A stretch of DNA of 6,695 nucleotides from Planctomycetaceae bacterium (GCA_016795125.1 JAEUIG010000614.1:1-6695), one strand, 5' to 3'; positions 1 through 6,151 are shown, counted from the stretch's first letter. Translations and numbers: made by a program. The notes: generated by a model not told the origin, from the letters alone.

Positions 1-7
1 CTCTGGG

Positions 8-77
8 CCCCTCACCCCGACCCTCTCCCCCGAGTGGCGTTTGCACTGCGAACAACGCTTCTCTCCGGGGGAGAGGG
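8..77. repeat. C-rich inverted repeat, copy 1
   Basis: A perfect 12-bp inverted repeat (CCCTCTCCCCCG at 21-32, its complement at 66-77) encloses a 33-base loop. The left arm is preceded by a C-rich lead, CCCCTCACCCCGA (8-20). The loop has a minor internal pairing, GCGTT with AACGC. The same 12-bp arms recur at 250-305 around a different loop, and a diverged version lies inside the glycosyltransferase gene near 4866-4918. This marks a dispersed palindromic family. No coding potential is evident, and how it moves is unknown. Confidence 0.8.
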
Positions 78-90
78 AGAGATGCATCGC

Positions 91-176
91 GCGCCGTTTT
101 CCACGGGTTACGCACCGTCCGCCTGTCGGCGAACGGTGCTCCACCCGTGGCTAAAACCCTGCGCCCCTCCGGGGCG
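91..176. repeat. Long nested palindrome plus small GC hairpin
   Basis: The core is three nested stems: 101-108 with 143-150 (CCACGGGT/ACCCGTGG), 112-118 with 133-139 (GCACCGT/ACGGTGC), and 120-123 with 128-131. They are separated only by a symmetric 3x3 internal loop and a single mismatch. Weaker outer pairings extend it (GTTTT 96-100 with AAAAC 153-157, GCGC 91-94 with 161-164). A separate perfect hairpin follows at 162-176 (CGCCCC, TCC, GGGGCG). It resembles REP-like or MITE-like elements. It lies downstream of the minus-strand nif3-like gene but has no T-tract of an intrinsic terminator. Confidence 0.75.
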
Positions 177-249
177 ATTCTGGCCTGTGACCGTGCTGCG
201 GTGCGACAGCCGGTTGAACCACAGCACTCATTGTGCCGAACAGAATTGG

Positions 250-305
250 CCCTCTCCCCCGATTCGCGCTGCGCCCGAGATCGTCGCATCTCGCGGGGGA
301 GAGGG
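250..305. repeat. C-rich inverted repeat, copy 2
   Basis: The same 12-bp arms as copy 1 are present (250-261 and 294-305), enclosing a different 32-base loop. The loop holds its own perfect 6-bp inverted repeat (CGAGAT at 276-281, ATCTCG at 288-293), so the element can fold as a stacked two-stem cruciform or hairpin. It lies 30 bases past the stop codon of the nif3-like gene. It could slow transcription or block exonucleases there, but it has no T-tract. Confidence 0.8.
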
Positions 306-335
306 GGACGACGTCCGCCTGCGGCGGACACCGGC

Positions 336-1136
336 TCACACGCTCCACAGTACCGGGTCGGATTCCCGGGCGCTGGCCTGGGCGGAGAGGCCGGGGTGCG
401 CCGTCACGAGCATTCGCGCGAGCTGTTCGACGCCGGGGCGTTCGGTCGCGTAGTGTCCGGCGAGGACAAGGACGAGCCCGGCGTCGCGGGCTTCGAGGCA
501 GGCGTGGAAACGGGCTTCGCCGGTGACCAGCGCCTGACAGCCGGCGCGGACGGCGTCGGAGATGAACTCGGCGGCCGACCCGCAGGCGACCGCCACCCTG
601 GAAATTGTCGCCGCCGACTCGGTCGCGTACTGCAGCCGGTCGATCTTGAGCGTGGATTTAATGTGTTGCAGAAAGTCTGCGAGTGGCAGGGGCCGCGGGA
701 GCGTGCCCACACGACCGCCGCCGGCGGTCACCAGGTTTGGCAGGGTCGCCGGCCGTAGCGGCGTGACGCCCATTAGTCCGAACGCGGCGGCGAGCTGGGC
801 GTTGATGCCGTCGGTGCTGCTGTCGTAGGCGGTGTGGGGGCTGTAGACGGCGATTCCGGCGGCCAGGAGTTTCAGGAGCGTGCGGCCTTCCGCAGTCGCG
901 GTTGTCAGCGACTTCACGGCGCGAAACAGCACCGGGTGATGCGACACGATGAGCTGCGCGCCGCAATCCACCGCTTCATCGGCGACGTCGGACGACAGCG
1001 TGAGGCAGGTCAGCACACGTTCGACGGGTTGCGACGCGTCTCCCAGCAGCAGGCCGACGTTGTCCCACGGCTCCGCAAGTTCCGGCGGAGCGAGCGAACG
1101 CAGCGTGTCGACGATCGTGGAGGCGGTTAGGGACAT
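336..1136 (-). CDS. Nif3/YbgI-like dinuclear metal centre protein
   Basis: This encodes 266 residues of the NIF3 (DUF34) family, a conserved toroidal hexamer with two metals per subunit. The exact cellular function is still debated (GTP cyclohydrolase I type 2-like annotations are common). Visible motifs are WDNVGLLLG (24-32), SHHP (65-68), HTAYD (101-105) and GHYATE (227-232). They match the known metal ligands: the two histidines of SHHP, the Asp of HTAYD, and the His and Glu of GHYATE. The TGEARFH region (205-211) is also typical. The length is close to the short YbgI-type form, so the PII-like insert of longer bacterial homologues is absent. I chose the ATG at 1136 because the 24 residues before it in the open frame (from 1208) are translated nonamer repeat. 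No strong Shine-Dalgarno sequence is seen. It is transcribed last of four minus-strand genes, 332 bases after its upstream neighbour. Confidence 0.93.
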   Translation of the reverse strand: MSLTASTIVDTLRSLAPPELAEPWDNVGLLLGDASQPVERVLTCLTLSSDVADEAVDCGAQLIVSHHPVLFRAVKSLTTATAEGRTLLKLLAAGIAVYSPHTAYDSSTDGINAQLAAAFGLMGVTPLRPATLPNLVTAGGGRVGTLPRPLPLADFLQHIKSTLKIDRLQYATESAATISRVAVACGSAAEFISDAVRAGCQALVTGEARFHACLEARDAGLVLVLAGHYATERPGVEQLARMLVTAHPGLSAQASARESDPVLWSV

Positions 1137-1149
1137 CGGCGCGACGGAA

Positions 1150-1176
1150 AACAGGAGGGAACGGAGGAAACGGAGA
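1150..1176. repeat. Nonamer tandem repeat, left arm
   Basis: Three imperfect 9-base units lie in tandem: AACAGGAGG, GAACGGAGG, AAACGGAGA. They occupy the region just upstream of the nif3-like start codon. A matching tract in inverted orientation is at 1428-1454, so the 332-base gap is flanked by inverted copies. Whether the tract affects nif3 expression cannot be told from sequence. Confidence 0.65.
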
Positions 1177-1265
1177 GAGACTGCGAAGGCCGAATGCCCA
1201 CAGCACATCCGCCAGAACCGCGAGATGACCTGCTTTCGTCACGCGGAGTGAGTCGTCGCCACTGT

Positions 1266-1375
1266 CCTTGTCCTTCTTCTTCGTGTCCTTCGTGACCTTC
1301 TGTAAACCACTTTCATTTTCGACGGACGACAGAAGAATCTTACAGAAGGTCACGAAGAGCACGAAGGAAACAAGG
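1266..1375. repeat. Inverted CACGAAG-type repeat
   Basis: The left arm (1266-1305) and right arm (1340-1375) are inverted copies. The innermost 18 bases of each arm (1288-1305 and 1340-1357) pair perfectly, and pairing continues with a few mismatches and a 4-base length difference. The right arm reads as 9-base units around CACGAAG. The loop (1306-1339) has no recognised feature. The element sits between the inverted nonamer tracts, giving a nested palindromic layout. The rest of the 1137-1468 gap shows no gene. Confidence 0.75.
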
Positions 1376-1427
1376 AGTCACCCGCGCGATTTGCGATCTC
1401 ATTGAGTCGTGCGCACTGCGACCCCTC

Positions 1428-1454
1428 CTCCGTTCTCTCTGTTGTCTCCTGTTT
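1428..1454. repeat. Nonamer tandem repeat, right arm (inverted)
   Basis: Read on the minus strand, this is three 9-base units: AAACAGGAG, ACAACAGAG, AGAACGGAG. They are the same type as the tract at 1150-1176 but in opposite orientation. It lies 15 bases downstream of the oxidoreductase stop codon. Confidence 0.6.
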
Positions 1455-1468
1455 TATCTTTCGGCGGA

Positions 1469-2572
1469 TTACGGGCGATCGAGCGACAGGTTGACGTCGA
1501 CCCAGGTCCGGGCGGCGCTGGAATCGAGGACGGCGTCGGCGACGATCTGGGCGCGGGCGCCGTCGTCGAAGCCGGGCCAGGCCGGACGGCCTTCGACGAT
1601 GGCGGACGTGAACTCGTAGACGAGGTCGTAGCGGAAGACGGTGCTCGGCACGCCGTCGGCCGGATCGCGCGGGGTCCCGGCGACCGTGAGAAACTCGCGC
1701 GGCACCGGGACCGTATCCATCGTGCCGCCGAACTTGCCCATCAGGATCGTGTTCGGCTCGGTAAGGCGGTACACCGCCGAGCCTTCGGAGCCGTTGACTT
1801 CGGCCCATTCCCAACCAAAGCCGTGGTTGTGATGCCCCTTGGCGAGGGTGGTGCCTTCCCAGACGCCGACCGCGCCGCACTGAAAACGCCCGATCAGCGC
1901 GGACCAGTCGTCGACATCGGAAGGCTCACAGGTCTGGCCGTCCGCGGTTGTCGTGCGGGGGCAGAACGTCGCCACGGCCCCGCACACGCTCTCGACCGGC
2001 CCGAGCAGGTCCATCGCAAAATCGAGCCGGTGGATCGTCATGTCGTACAGGTCGCCGGCGCCGGCCAGCTTCTGATACTGCCGCCAGCCCCAGCTCGTCT
2101 CGGGCCAGTCGAGGAACCGCTGGCTGCGGAAATGCCGCGGCGTGCCGAGCGCTCCCGTTTTCACCAGGTGGGCGAGGTACCGCATCGAGGGGGCGAACCG
2201 GTACGTGAACGCCGTCATGTGCCGCACGCCGGCCGATTCGGCGGCGCGGTACATGGCGATCGCTTCGCCGCAGGTCACGCCGAGCGGCTTTTCGCACATC
2301 ACGTGCTTGCCGGCTCCTGCGCAGGCAATCGCCGCCTCCGCGTGGTTGAAATTCGGCGTGCAGACGATGACAGCGTCGACGTCGGGATCGGCGACGATGT
2401 CTTCGTAGCGGGTGGTGAGGCGATCGATGCCCCACTCGGACCTGCGGCGAGCGAGGAGTTCTTCGTTCGGATCGCAGGCCGCAACGAGTTGTGCGCGGGG
2501 ATCGATGCGGATGCCCGGCACGTGGTGGTAATCAGCGACGGCACCCGCGCCGATAATCGCGTAGCGAACCAT
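1469..2572 (-). CDS. Gfo/Idh/MocA family NAD(P)-dependent oxidoreductase
   Basis: This encodes 367 residues with the two-domain layout of the Gfo/Idh/MocA family, which oxidises or reduces sugars, polyols and related compounds with a nicotinamide cofactor. The N-terminal Rossmann fold has the nucleotide loop GAGAVA (8-13), an acidic residue after the second strand (D34), and CTPNFNH (71-77). The family EKP motif is at 94-96 with K95. In the C-terminal domain, GDLYDMTIHRLD (173-184) supplies D177 and H181, spaced like the Asp and His of inositol dehydrogenases, so the catalytic triad looks intact. No signal peptide or Tat motif is evident, so a cytoplasmic enzyme is likely. The substrate cannot be told from sequence, and neighbouring genes give no pathway clue. 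The ATG at 2572 is the natural start because the Rossmann strand begins two residues later. The gene follows the response regulator gene by 89 bases. Confidence 0.94.
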   Translation of the reverse strand: MVRYAIIGAGAVADYHHVPGIRIDPRAQLVAACDPNEELLARRRSEWGIDRLTTRYEDIVADPDVDAVIVCTPNFNHAEAAIACAGAGKHVMCEKPLGVTCGEAIAMYRAAESAGVRHMTAFTYRFAPSMRYLAHLVKTGALGTPRHFRSQRFLDWPETSWGWRQYQKLAGAGDLYDMTIHRLDFAMDLLGPVESVCGAVATFCPRTTTADGQTCEPSDVDDWSALIGRFQCGAVGVWEGTTLAKGHHNHGFGWEWAEVNGSEGSAVYRLTEPNTILMGKFGGTMDTVPVPREFLTVAGTPRDPADGVPSTVFRYDLVYEFTSAIVEGRPAWPGFDDGARAQIVADAVLDSSAARTWVDVNLSLDRP

Positions 2573-2587
2573 GGACGGAGGTCGGCA

Positions 2588-2608
2588 GTCAGAGGTCAGA
2601 GATCAGAA
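2588..2608. repeat. Heptamer tandem repeat upstream of the oxidoreductase
   Basis: Three 7-base units lie in tandem: GTCAGAG, GTCAGAG, ATCAGAA. They are in the 89-base gap, about 16 bases upstream of the oxidoreductase start codon, so they probably lie in its 5' leader. A second heptamer tract of different sequence is at 3187-3214. Confidence 0.55.
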
Positions 2609-2661
2609 AAGTCGGCGAGGCAATCGCGACGTTCAGCGGGGAGCCGGAGGCGACCGCGTGC

Positions 2662-3096
2662 TTACGCGTCCGGCTTCTTCTTCGCGCGGGTGCGCTTGAG
2701 AGGACCGGCTTCCGGCGCGGCTTCATCGTCCGCGGCGAGGGCCTGGCGAACGGCCTCCAGCATGACGTCCATGGCGAACGGCTTGCGGAGATAATCGACG
2801 ACGCCGAGCATCTCGGCGTAGGCCTTGTGCCGGCCCCCCTCGTTGGCCGTGATCATGATGACGCGGGGACGCTTGTCGAGCGTGCGGATGTATTCCAGCA
2901 CGGGGAAGCCCCCCATCCTCGGCATCATCATGTCGGTGATAACGAGGTCCGGCACGGCGACCTGCAGCAGCCGCTGGCCTTCGACGCCGTTGGGAGCATG
3001 CGTGACGTTATATCCGGCCTGCTGCAGGACCGCGGTCAGCGTTGACGCGATCTCGCGATCGTCTTCAATCAGCAGGATGTACTTCTGGTCGGGCAT
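2662..3096 (-). CDS. Single-domain response regulator (CheY-like receiver)
   Basis: This encodes 144 residues consisting of one receiver domain and a short basic tail. All phosphorylation-site residues are present: acidic pocket E11-D12-D13, phosphoacceptor D55 in the ITDMMMP segment, T83 in MITA, Y102 and K105 in YLRKPF. It should therefore accept phosphate from a histidine kinase or phosphotransfer protein in the cytoplasm. No output domain follows. Residues 121-144 are Ala/Asp/Glu-rich and then Lys/Arg-rich (KRTRAKKK), and look disordered. No kinase gene lies in the window, so its partner and output are unknown. I chose the ATG at 3096 because the receiver's first strand (YILLIEDD) starts five residues later. 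The frame stays open upstream to 3657, but that part is repeat DNA and antisense to trpF. A candidate promoter lies about 45 bases upstream. Confidence 0.92.
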   Translation of the reverse strand: MPDQKYILLIEDDREIASTLTAVLQQAGYNVTHAPNGVEGQRLLQVAVPDLVITDMMMPRMGGFPVLEYIRTLDKRPRVIMITANEGGRHKAYAEMLGVVDYLRKPFAMDVMLEAVRQALAADDEAAPEAGPLKRTRAKKKPDA

Positions 3097-3138
3097 GGGG
3101 AGGCCACTGAGGCACTGGGGGCGGGTCCGCAGGGATTC

Positions 3139-3167
3139 ATGATAGGCGAGCCGGATGAGAGACTCAA
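3139..3167 (-). promoter_or_regulatory. Candidate sigma-70-type promoter for the response regulator
   Basis: Read on the minus strand, TTGAGT (3167-3162; 4 of 6 to TTGACA) is followed after exactly 17 bases by TATCAT (3144-3139; 5 of 6 to TATAAT). Transcription would start near 3131, giving a leader of about 35 bases to the ATG at 3096. The site lies between the heptamer tract and the gene. This is the best promoter-like match I found in the window. It has not been tested, and planctomycete promoter rules are poorly known. Confidence 0.5.
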
Positions 3168-3186
3168 GAAGTGCGTTTCGTTGCCA

Positions 3187-3214
3187 GGGAATAGGGAACA
3201 GCGAGTAGGGAATA
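3187..3214. repeat. Heptamer tandem repeat between trpF and the response regulator
   Basis: Four 7-base units lie in tandem: GGGAATA, GGGAACA, GCGAGTA, GGGAATA. They lie upstream of the candidate promoter and next to the 14-bp inverted repeat at 3219-3324. They resemble the short tandemly repeated heptamers described in cyanobacterial genomes, which is a comparison of form only. Confidence 0.6.
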
Positions 3215-3218
3215 GCAG

Positions 3219-3324
3219 CGGGTGGCACGCCCAGACCAACGGGATGGGCGTGGCAATCCCATGCTTGAATCACGTTCCTCACAACGCGTTCATCAACCAC
3301 GCCCTTTTCAGGGCGTGCCACCCG
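3219..3324. repeat. Perfect 14-bp inverted repeat overlapping the trpF 3' end
   Basis: CGGGTGGCACGCCC at 3219-3232 is perfectly complementary to 3311-3324. Inside the unit is a perfect 8-bp hairpin with a 4-base loop (CACGCCCT at 3298-3305, AGGGCGTG at 3310-3317) and a smaller GGGAT/ATCCC pair (3241-3245, 3256-3260). The right arm lies within the last codons of trpF, and the inner hairpin spans its stop codon. This looks like a mobile palindromic unit that was fixed at the trpF end and may now act as its transcript end or stabiliser. There is no T-tract. Confidence 0.75.
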
Positions 3325-3967
3325 AAGGATTCCGGGCGGACTGGATGAAGCGTGCGACGAGGGCCGGGTCTTTGACGCCGGGCGACGACTCGACGCCGCT
3401 GGCAACATCGACGCCCCAGGGACGGACGCAGGCAACCGCTGCGGCCACGTTGTCGGGCGTGAGTCCGCCTGCCAGCAACAGCGGCGGCCAGTCCGTCCGA
3501 TTCCATCCGTCCGCGATCTCATTCCAGGGCGCGACAGCGCCGCTGCCTCCGTAATGCCCCGCAACCCTCGGCTCGACGAGGCACGCCTTGAGTCGCACGC
3601 CGAGTTGACGGCAGCGTTCGACATCGGCTGCGACCAGCGACAGGCCCTCGCTGCCAATCCGAGACACGCGAATCACATCGAAACTGGTGAGTGCGGCGGC
3701 AAATTCGGGAGTCTCGTCGCCGTGCAGCTGCACCGTGCGGATACCGGTGGTCCCACAGATGTCGCGGATCTGCTCCAGCGAATGATTCACGAAGACGCCG
3801 ACAGGCTCGATGCCGGCCGGCAACTGGCGCACGGCGAGCGCAGCGGCCGACGGCGCGATCCGCCGTTTCGAGCCGTGGTAGAAATTGAACCCCAGGGCAT
3901 CGGGGCGCAGCGCGGCCAGCGTGCCTATGGCGTCCGGGTCGCTGATGCCGCAGATCTTGATCCACAT
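3308..3967 (-). CDS. trpF: Phosphoribosylanthranilate isomerase (TrpF)
   Basis: This encodes 219 residues of a single beta/alpha barrel that catalyses the Amadori rearrangement of N-(5'-phosphoribosyl)anthranilate to CdRP in tryptophan synthesis. Signature motifs are KICGI (4-8) with the general-base C6, GFNFY (26-30), QLHGDE (80-85), YGGSG (139-143), LLAGGL (164-169) and GVDVASGVES (185-194), the last two forming the phosphate-binding end. The residue expected to be the general-acid Asp, before the GGxG motif, is Glu here (E132 in LVEPRV). The ATG at 3967 starts directly at the first strand; one at 3985 would add six residues. The C-terminal residues SGGTP and the stop codon come from an inverted repeat rather than typical family sequence. 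No other trp gene is in the window. It is divergent from the glycosyltransferase gene across 143 bases. Confidence 0.95.
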   Translation of the reverse strand: MWIKICGISDPDAIGTLAALRPDALGFNFYHGSKRRIAPSAAALAVRQLPAGIEPVGVFVNHSLEQIRDICGTTGIRTVQLHGDETPEFAAALTSFDVIRVSRIGSEGLSLVAADVERCRQLGVRLKACLVEPRVAGHYGGSGAVAPWNEIADGWNRTDWPPLLLAGGLTPDNVAAAVACVRPWGVDVASGVESSPGVKDPALVARFIQSARNPSGGTP

Positions 3968-4110
3968 GGACGGAAGGTTGTGCAAGAATCGGTCGCTGGT
4001 CGCCGCACTTGCATGCTCTCAGGCATTGCGCCAGCATTCAAGCCGTGCTGATCCCCTTCGCTTGAATTGATCCATTGCCGTTCTGGTTGCCGGACCCGCG
4101 GAATGCGTCC

Positions 4111-5931
4111 ATGAAGCGGCTCGTTGTCACCGCCATCGCGATTGTGCTGCTGGGGTCCGGCATCGTCGCGGCCGTGGCCGGCTGCGTCCCCTACGAGCGG
4201 ATACAGGCGGCAGGGGAACTGGTGCGCCGGGCCTCGGATTTCACGCCGGAGCGGTTCGCACGCTACCGCCATGTCTGCTGGTTCTTTGCTTTCGCGCTGC
4301 CGGCGCTCGCGTATTTTGTCTGGTCCGCGAAGCCGCAAGCGTGGCAGGGAGCGCCTGCTGAGAGGGTCAGTCTGGAGAGCAAAGGGGAGACTGGCGGCTG
4401 GACGCCGTGGCTGATTGTTGCGTGCGGGTTCATATTGCGGATGCAGCGGGTGTTCGATCCGGTCGCCTACGATGAAGCGTACACGTATCTGAACTTCGCC
4501 AGCCGGCCGTGGTACGAGGCGATCGGGGACTACAACTCGACTAATAATCACCTGCTGAACACGCTGTTGATGCACGTTTCGACGCGGGTGTTCGGCCCGC
4601 AGGAATGGGCCCTGCGGTGGCACGTGCTGCTGGCGGGGACAGTTCTCGTGTGGGCCGTGTTTGTCTGGGCACGGGACTGGATCAGCCGGCCGGTCGGACT
4701 GATGGCGGCCGCCGCCGTGGCGGTGTCGCCCATGCTGATCACCTATTCGGCCGATGCCCGCGGCTACATGCTCGTCGCGCTGGCGGCGATCGTGTTTGAC
4801 TGGTCGCTGGGGCGGTTGGCGGGTGTCGGTGGTGGAGATCGACCTGAAAGTGTCGGTCCAACTGCCTCGCCTCGCCTCCCCGGCCCTCCCCCCGCATGGC
4901 GGGCGGAGGGAGAAGGCCAACGCCGCGCATGGTGGACGGCCTGGGGGGCGCTGGTGTTCGGGCTTTGTTCAATGCCGCTGATGGTGTATCCGGCCGTCGG
5001 CTCGGCCGCGTGGTTTGTCGCGACGCCGCTGTTCGTCCGCCGCGACCGCCAGGCATTGCCGACCCGGATCCGCACGCTCGCGTCGCTGGGACTGCTGGCA
5101 ATCCCGGCCGTGGCGGCGTTCCATGCGCCGGCCTACATCTTTCGAGGAATGATGTTTCTGCGCGATCCGGTGGTGCAGTCAGCCGATGCGGCGGGGTTCG
5201 CATCGGCTTTGGCGACCGCGTGGACGCAGGCCAGCGACTGGTGGACCGAGGGCGTTATTCCGGGGAGGCTGTGGGGAGTTTTCGCGCTCATCGGCCTGGC
5301 CACCATGCCGTCGGCTGCGACACGGTTGCGATGGCTGCTGCCGTTTGCGGTGGCGCTGCTGCTCAACATCGTCCAGCACGTGGCCCCGCCGCCGCGAATT
5401 TACCTGCATCTCGCGCCGTGGTTTTTTCTGGCGGCGGCCGTGGGAGTTCAATCGCTGCTGCGGCTGAAGTGGTCGACCGAACGATCCGGAAGAATCGTCG
5501 CGGCGGCGCTGCTGGCCGCCGGCGGCCTCTACGCCATGAATCGACTGGTCCTCTTCAATTTTCCGGAGAGAAAGGACTATGTCCACATACCGGAAGTCGT
5601 TCGCGAGCTGGAACGCAATCTCCAACTTCATCCGGATGAGCGGAGCGTGCTGCTCGCGCCGTTGCCGTGCGATCTGCCGTCGATTTTTTACCTGCGTCGG
5701 GCGGGCATCGAGCTGCCGGTCAACATTCACCCGCAGGCTTTGGACCGGGTGTACGTGATCGTTCCGACCGGGGAGAGCGTCGAGGACGTGCTGGCGTCGC
5801 CGCTGTTGAACATGGCTGACGTGCCCTTCGAAGGCTGGCTCAACGTGGGTACGTCTCCTTCCAGCGCGCATGGGCGGACACCCCTGTACTTGTACATGGG
5901 CATCTGCGCAGGAACCCCCGAAAGCGAGTGA
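4111..5931 (+). CDS. Polytopic GT-C type glycosyltransferase (PMT_2/ArnT-like)
   Basis: This encodes 606 residues of an integral membrane protein with about ten or more hydrophobic segments (around 1-24, 54-72, 98-109, 170-190, 194-233, 274-308, 320-337, 386-399, 407-424, 430-450, 461-482) and a soluble C-terminal part of about 120 residues. The first large periplasmic loop carries YDEAY (120-124), with the Asp/Glu pair typical of the GT-C catalytic site, then NNHLL (145-149) and a following FGPQEWALR segment. This pattern fits the PMT_2 family, which moves sugars from polyprenyl-phosphate donors to lipids, glycans or proteins at the outer membrane face. Donor and acceptor are unknown. The ATG at 4111 is preferred to an in-frame TTG at 4075 because it begins the first hydrophobic segment. 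Residues about 239-270 are a low-complexity Pro/Gly/Arg insert encoded by a repeat element. No partner glycosylation gene is adjacent. Confidence 0.85.
   Translation: MKRLVVTAIAIVLLGSGIVAAVAGCVPYERIQAAGELVRRASDFTPERFARYRHVCWFFAFALPALAYFVWSAKPQAWQGAPAERVSLESKGETGGWTPWLIVACGFILRMQRVFDPVAYDEAYTYLNFASRPWYEAIGDYNSTNNHLLNTLLMHVSTRVFGPQEWALRWHVLLAGTVLVWAVFVWARDWISRPVGLMAAAAVAVSPMLITYSADARGYMLVALAAIVFDWSLGRLAGVGGGDRPESVGPTASPRLPGPPPAWRAEGEGQRRAWWTAWGALVFGLCSMPLMVYPAVGSAAWFVATPLFVRRDRQALPTRIRTLASLGLLAIPAVAAFHAPAYIFRGMMFLRDPVVQSADAAGFASALATAWTQASDWWTEGVIPGRLWGVFALIGLATMPSAATRLRWLLPFAVALLLNIVQHVAPPPRIYLHLAPWFFLAAAVGVQSLLRLKWSTERSGRIVAAALLAAGGLYAMNRLVLFNFPERKDYVHIPEVVRELERNLQLHPDERSVLLAPLPCDLPSIFYLRRAGIELPVNIHPQALDRVYVIVPTGESVEDVLASPLLNMADVPFEGWLNVGTSPSSAHGRTPLYLYMGICAGTPESE
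4866..4918. repeat. C-rich inverted repeat inside the glycosyltransferase gene
   Basis: A C-rich lead (4866-4881) precedes a stem formed by CTCCCCCCGC (4886-4895) and GCGGGCGGAG (4899-4908), with one mismatch and a 3-base loop. GGCC (4882-4885) and GGCC (4915-4918) pair outside it across a bulge. The lead and left arm align with copy 1 at 8-32 (shared pattern CCTC, CC, CCCCG, CCCTC, CCCC). It therefore appears to be a third member of that family, lying in frame in a loop between membrane segments. The exact borders of the inserted DNA cannot be set from one sequence. Confidence 0.65.
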
Positions 5932-6089
5932 AGGACAATTCGCTGTCGGAGATGAGCGCACTTCGTCGGCGGTTGTCGCCACCATGCACGAGTCGCCCTG
6001 TGTTGCAGATTCGCCACATCCGTAAGAACTCGAAAATCCTGACAGAATTTGACCGCACGCTGGCGGAACAGGGCCTATCTTTTTTTACC

Positions 6090-6151
6090 TTGCCGGTGGC
6101 CTTGACCACCGCAACACCCCCGCCTGCCGGGTTCCGTTCAATCGCGAACGG
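6090..6151 (+). other. Two hairpins in the gene-free stretch 5932-6191
   Basis: The 260 bases after the glycosyltransferase stop hold no convincing gene. They contain a run of seven T (6080-6086), then a hairpin of CGGTGG (6094-6099) with CCACCG (6106-6111) extended by TTG/CAA, then a perfect 6-bp hairpin of CCGTTC (6134-6139) with GAACGG (6146-6151). The T-run comes before the hairpins on the plus strand, so this is not a standard terminator in either direction. They may belong to a structured leader for the downstream small ORF, or be chance pairings. Confidence 0.35.

Noticed and set aside
1..335. CRISPR array or spurious proteins over the repeat cluster
   Set aside because: There are only two copies of the 12-bp arms, with no regular repeat-spacer pattern. 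The open frames here are translations of palindromic repeat DNA and of nif3 antisense.
1137..1208. Longer start of the nif3-like protein at 1208
   Set aside because: The added 24 residues are translated nonamer repeat, and family members begin close to the ATG at 1136.
1409..2794. A 461-codon open frame on the plus strand
   Set aside because: It is antisense to the oxidoreductase gene. Its Arg/Ala/Gly-rich translation lacks any domain pattern, while the minus-strand frame has clear family motifs. Long antisense frames are expected at this GC content.
3097..3657. N-terminal extension of the response regulator frame to an ATG at 3657
   Set aside because: The extension reads through heptamer and inverted repeats and in another frame through trpF. 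The receiver domain starts properly at 3096.
3968..4110. Divergent promoters between trpF and the glycosyltransferase gene
   Set aside because: Promoters must lie here or nearby, but the best pair on the minus strand (TTGAAT, 17 bases, GAGCAT) has a weak -10 box and nothing convincing was found on the plus strand.
6049..6080. Promoter with TTGACC and CTATCT
   Set aside because: The spacing is 20 bases and the -10 match is poor.
6053..6086. Intrinsic terminator for the glycosyltransferase (CCGC/GCGG stem and seven T)
   Set aside because: The stem has only four pairs and lies 13 bases from the T-run, so it does not fit an intrinsic terminator.
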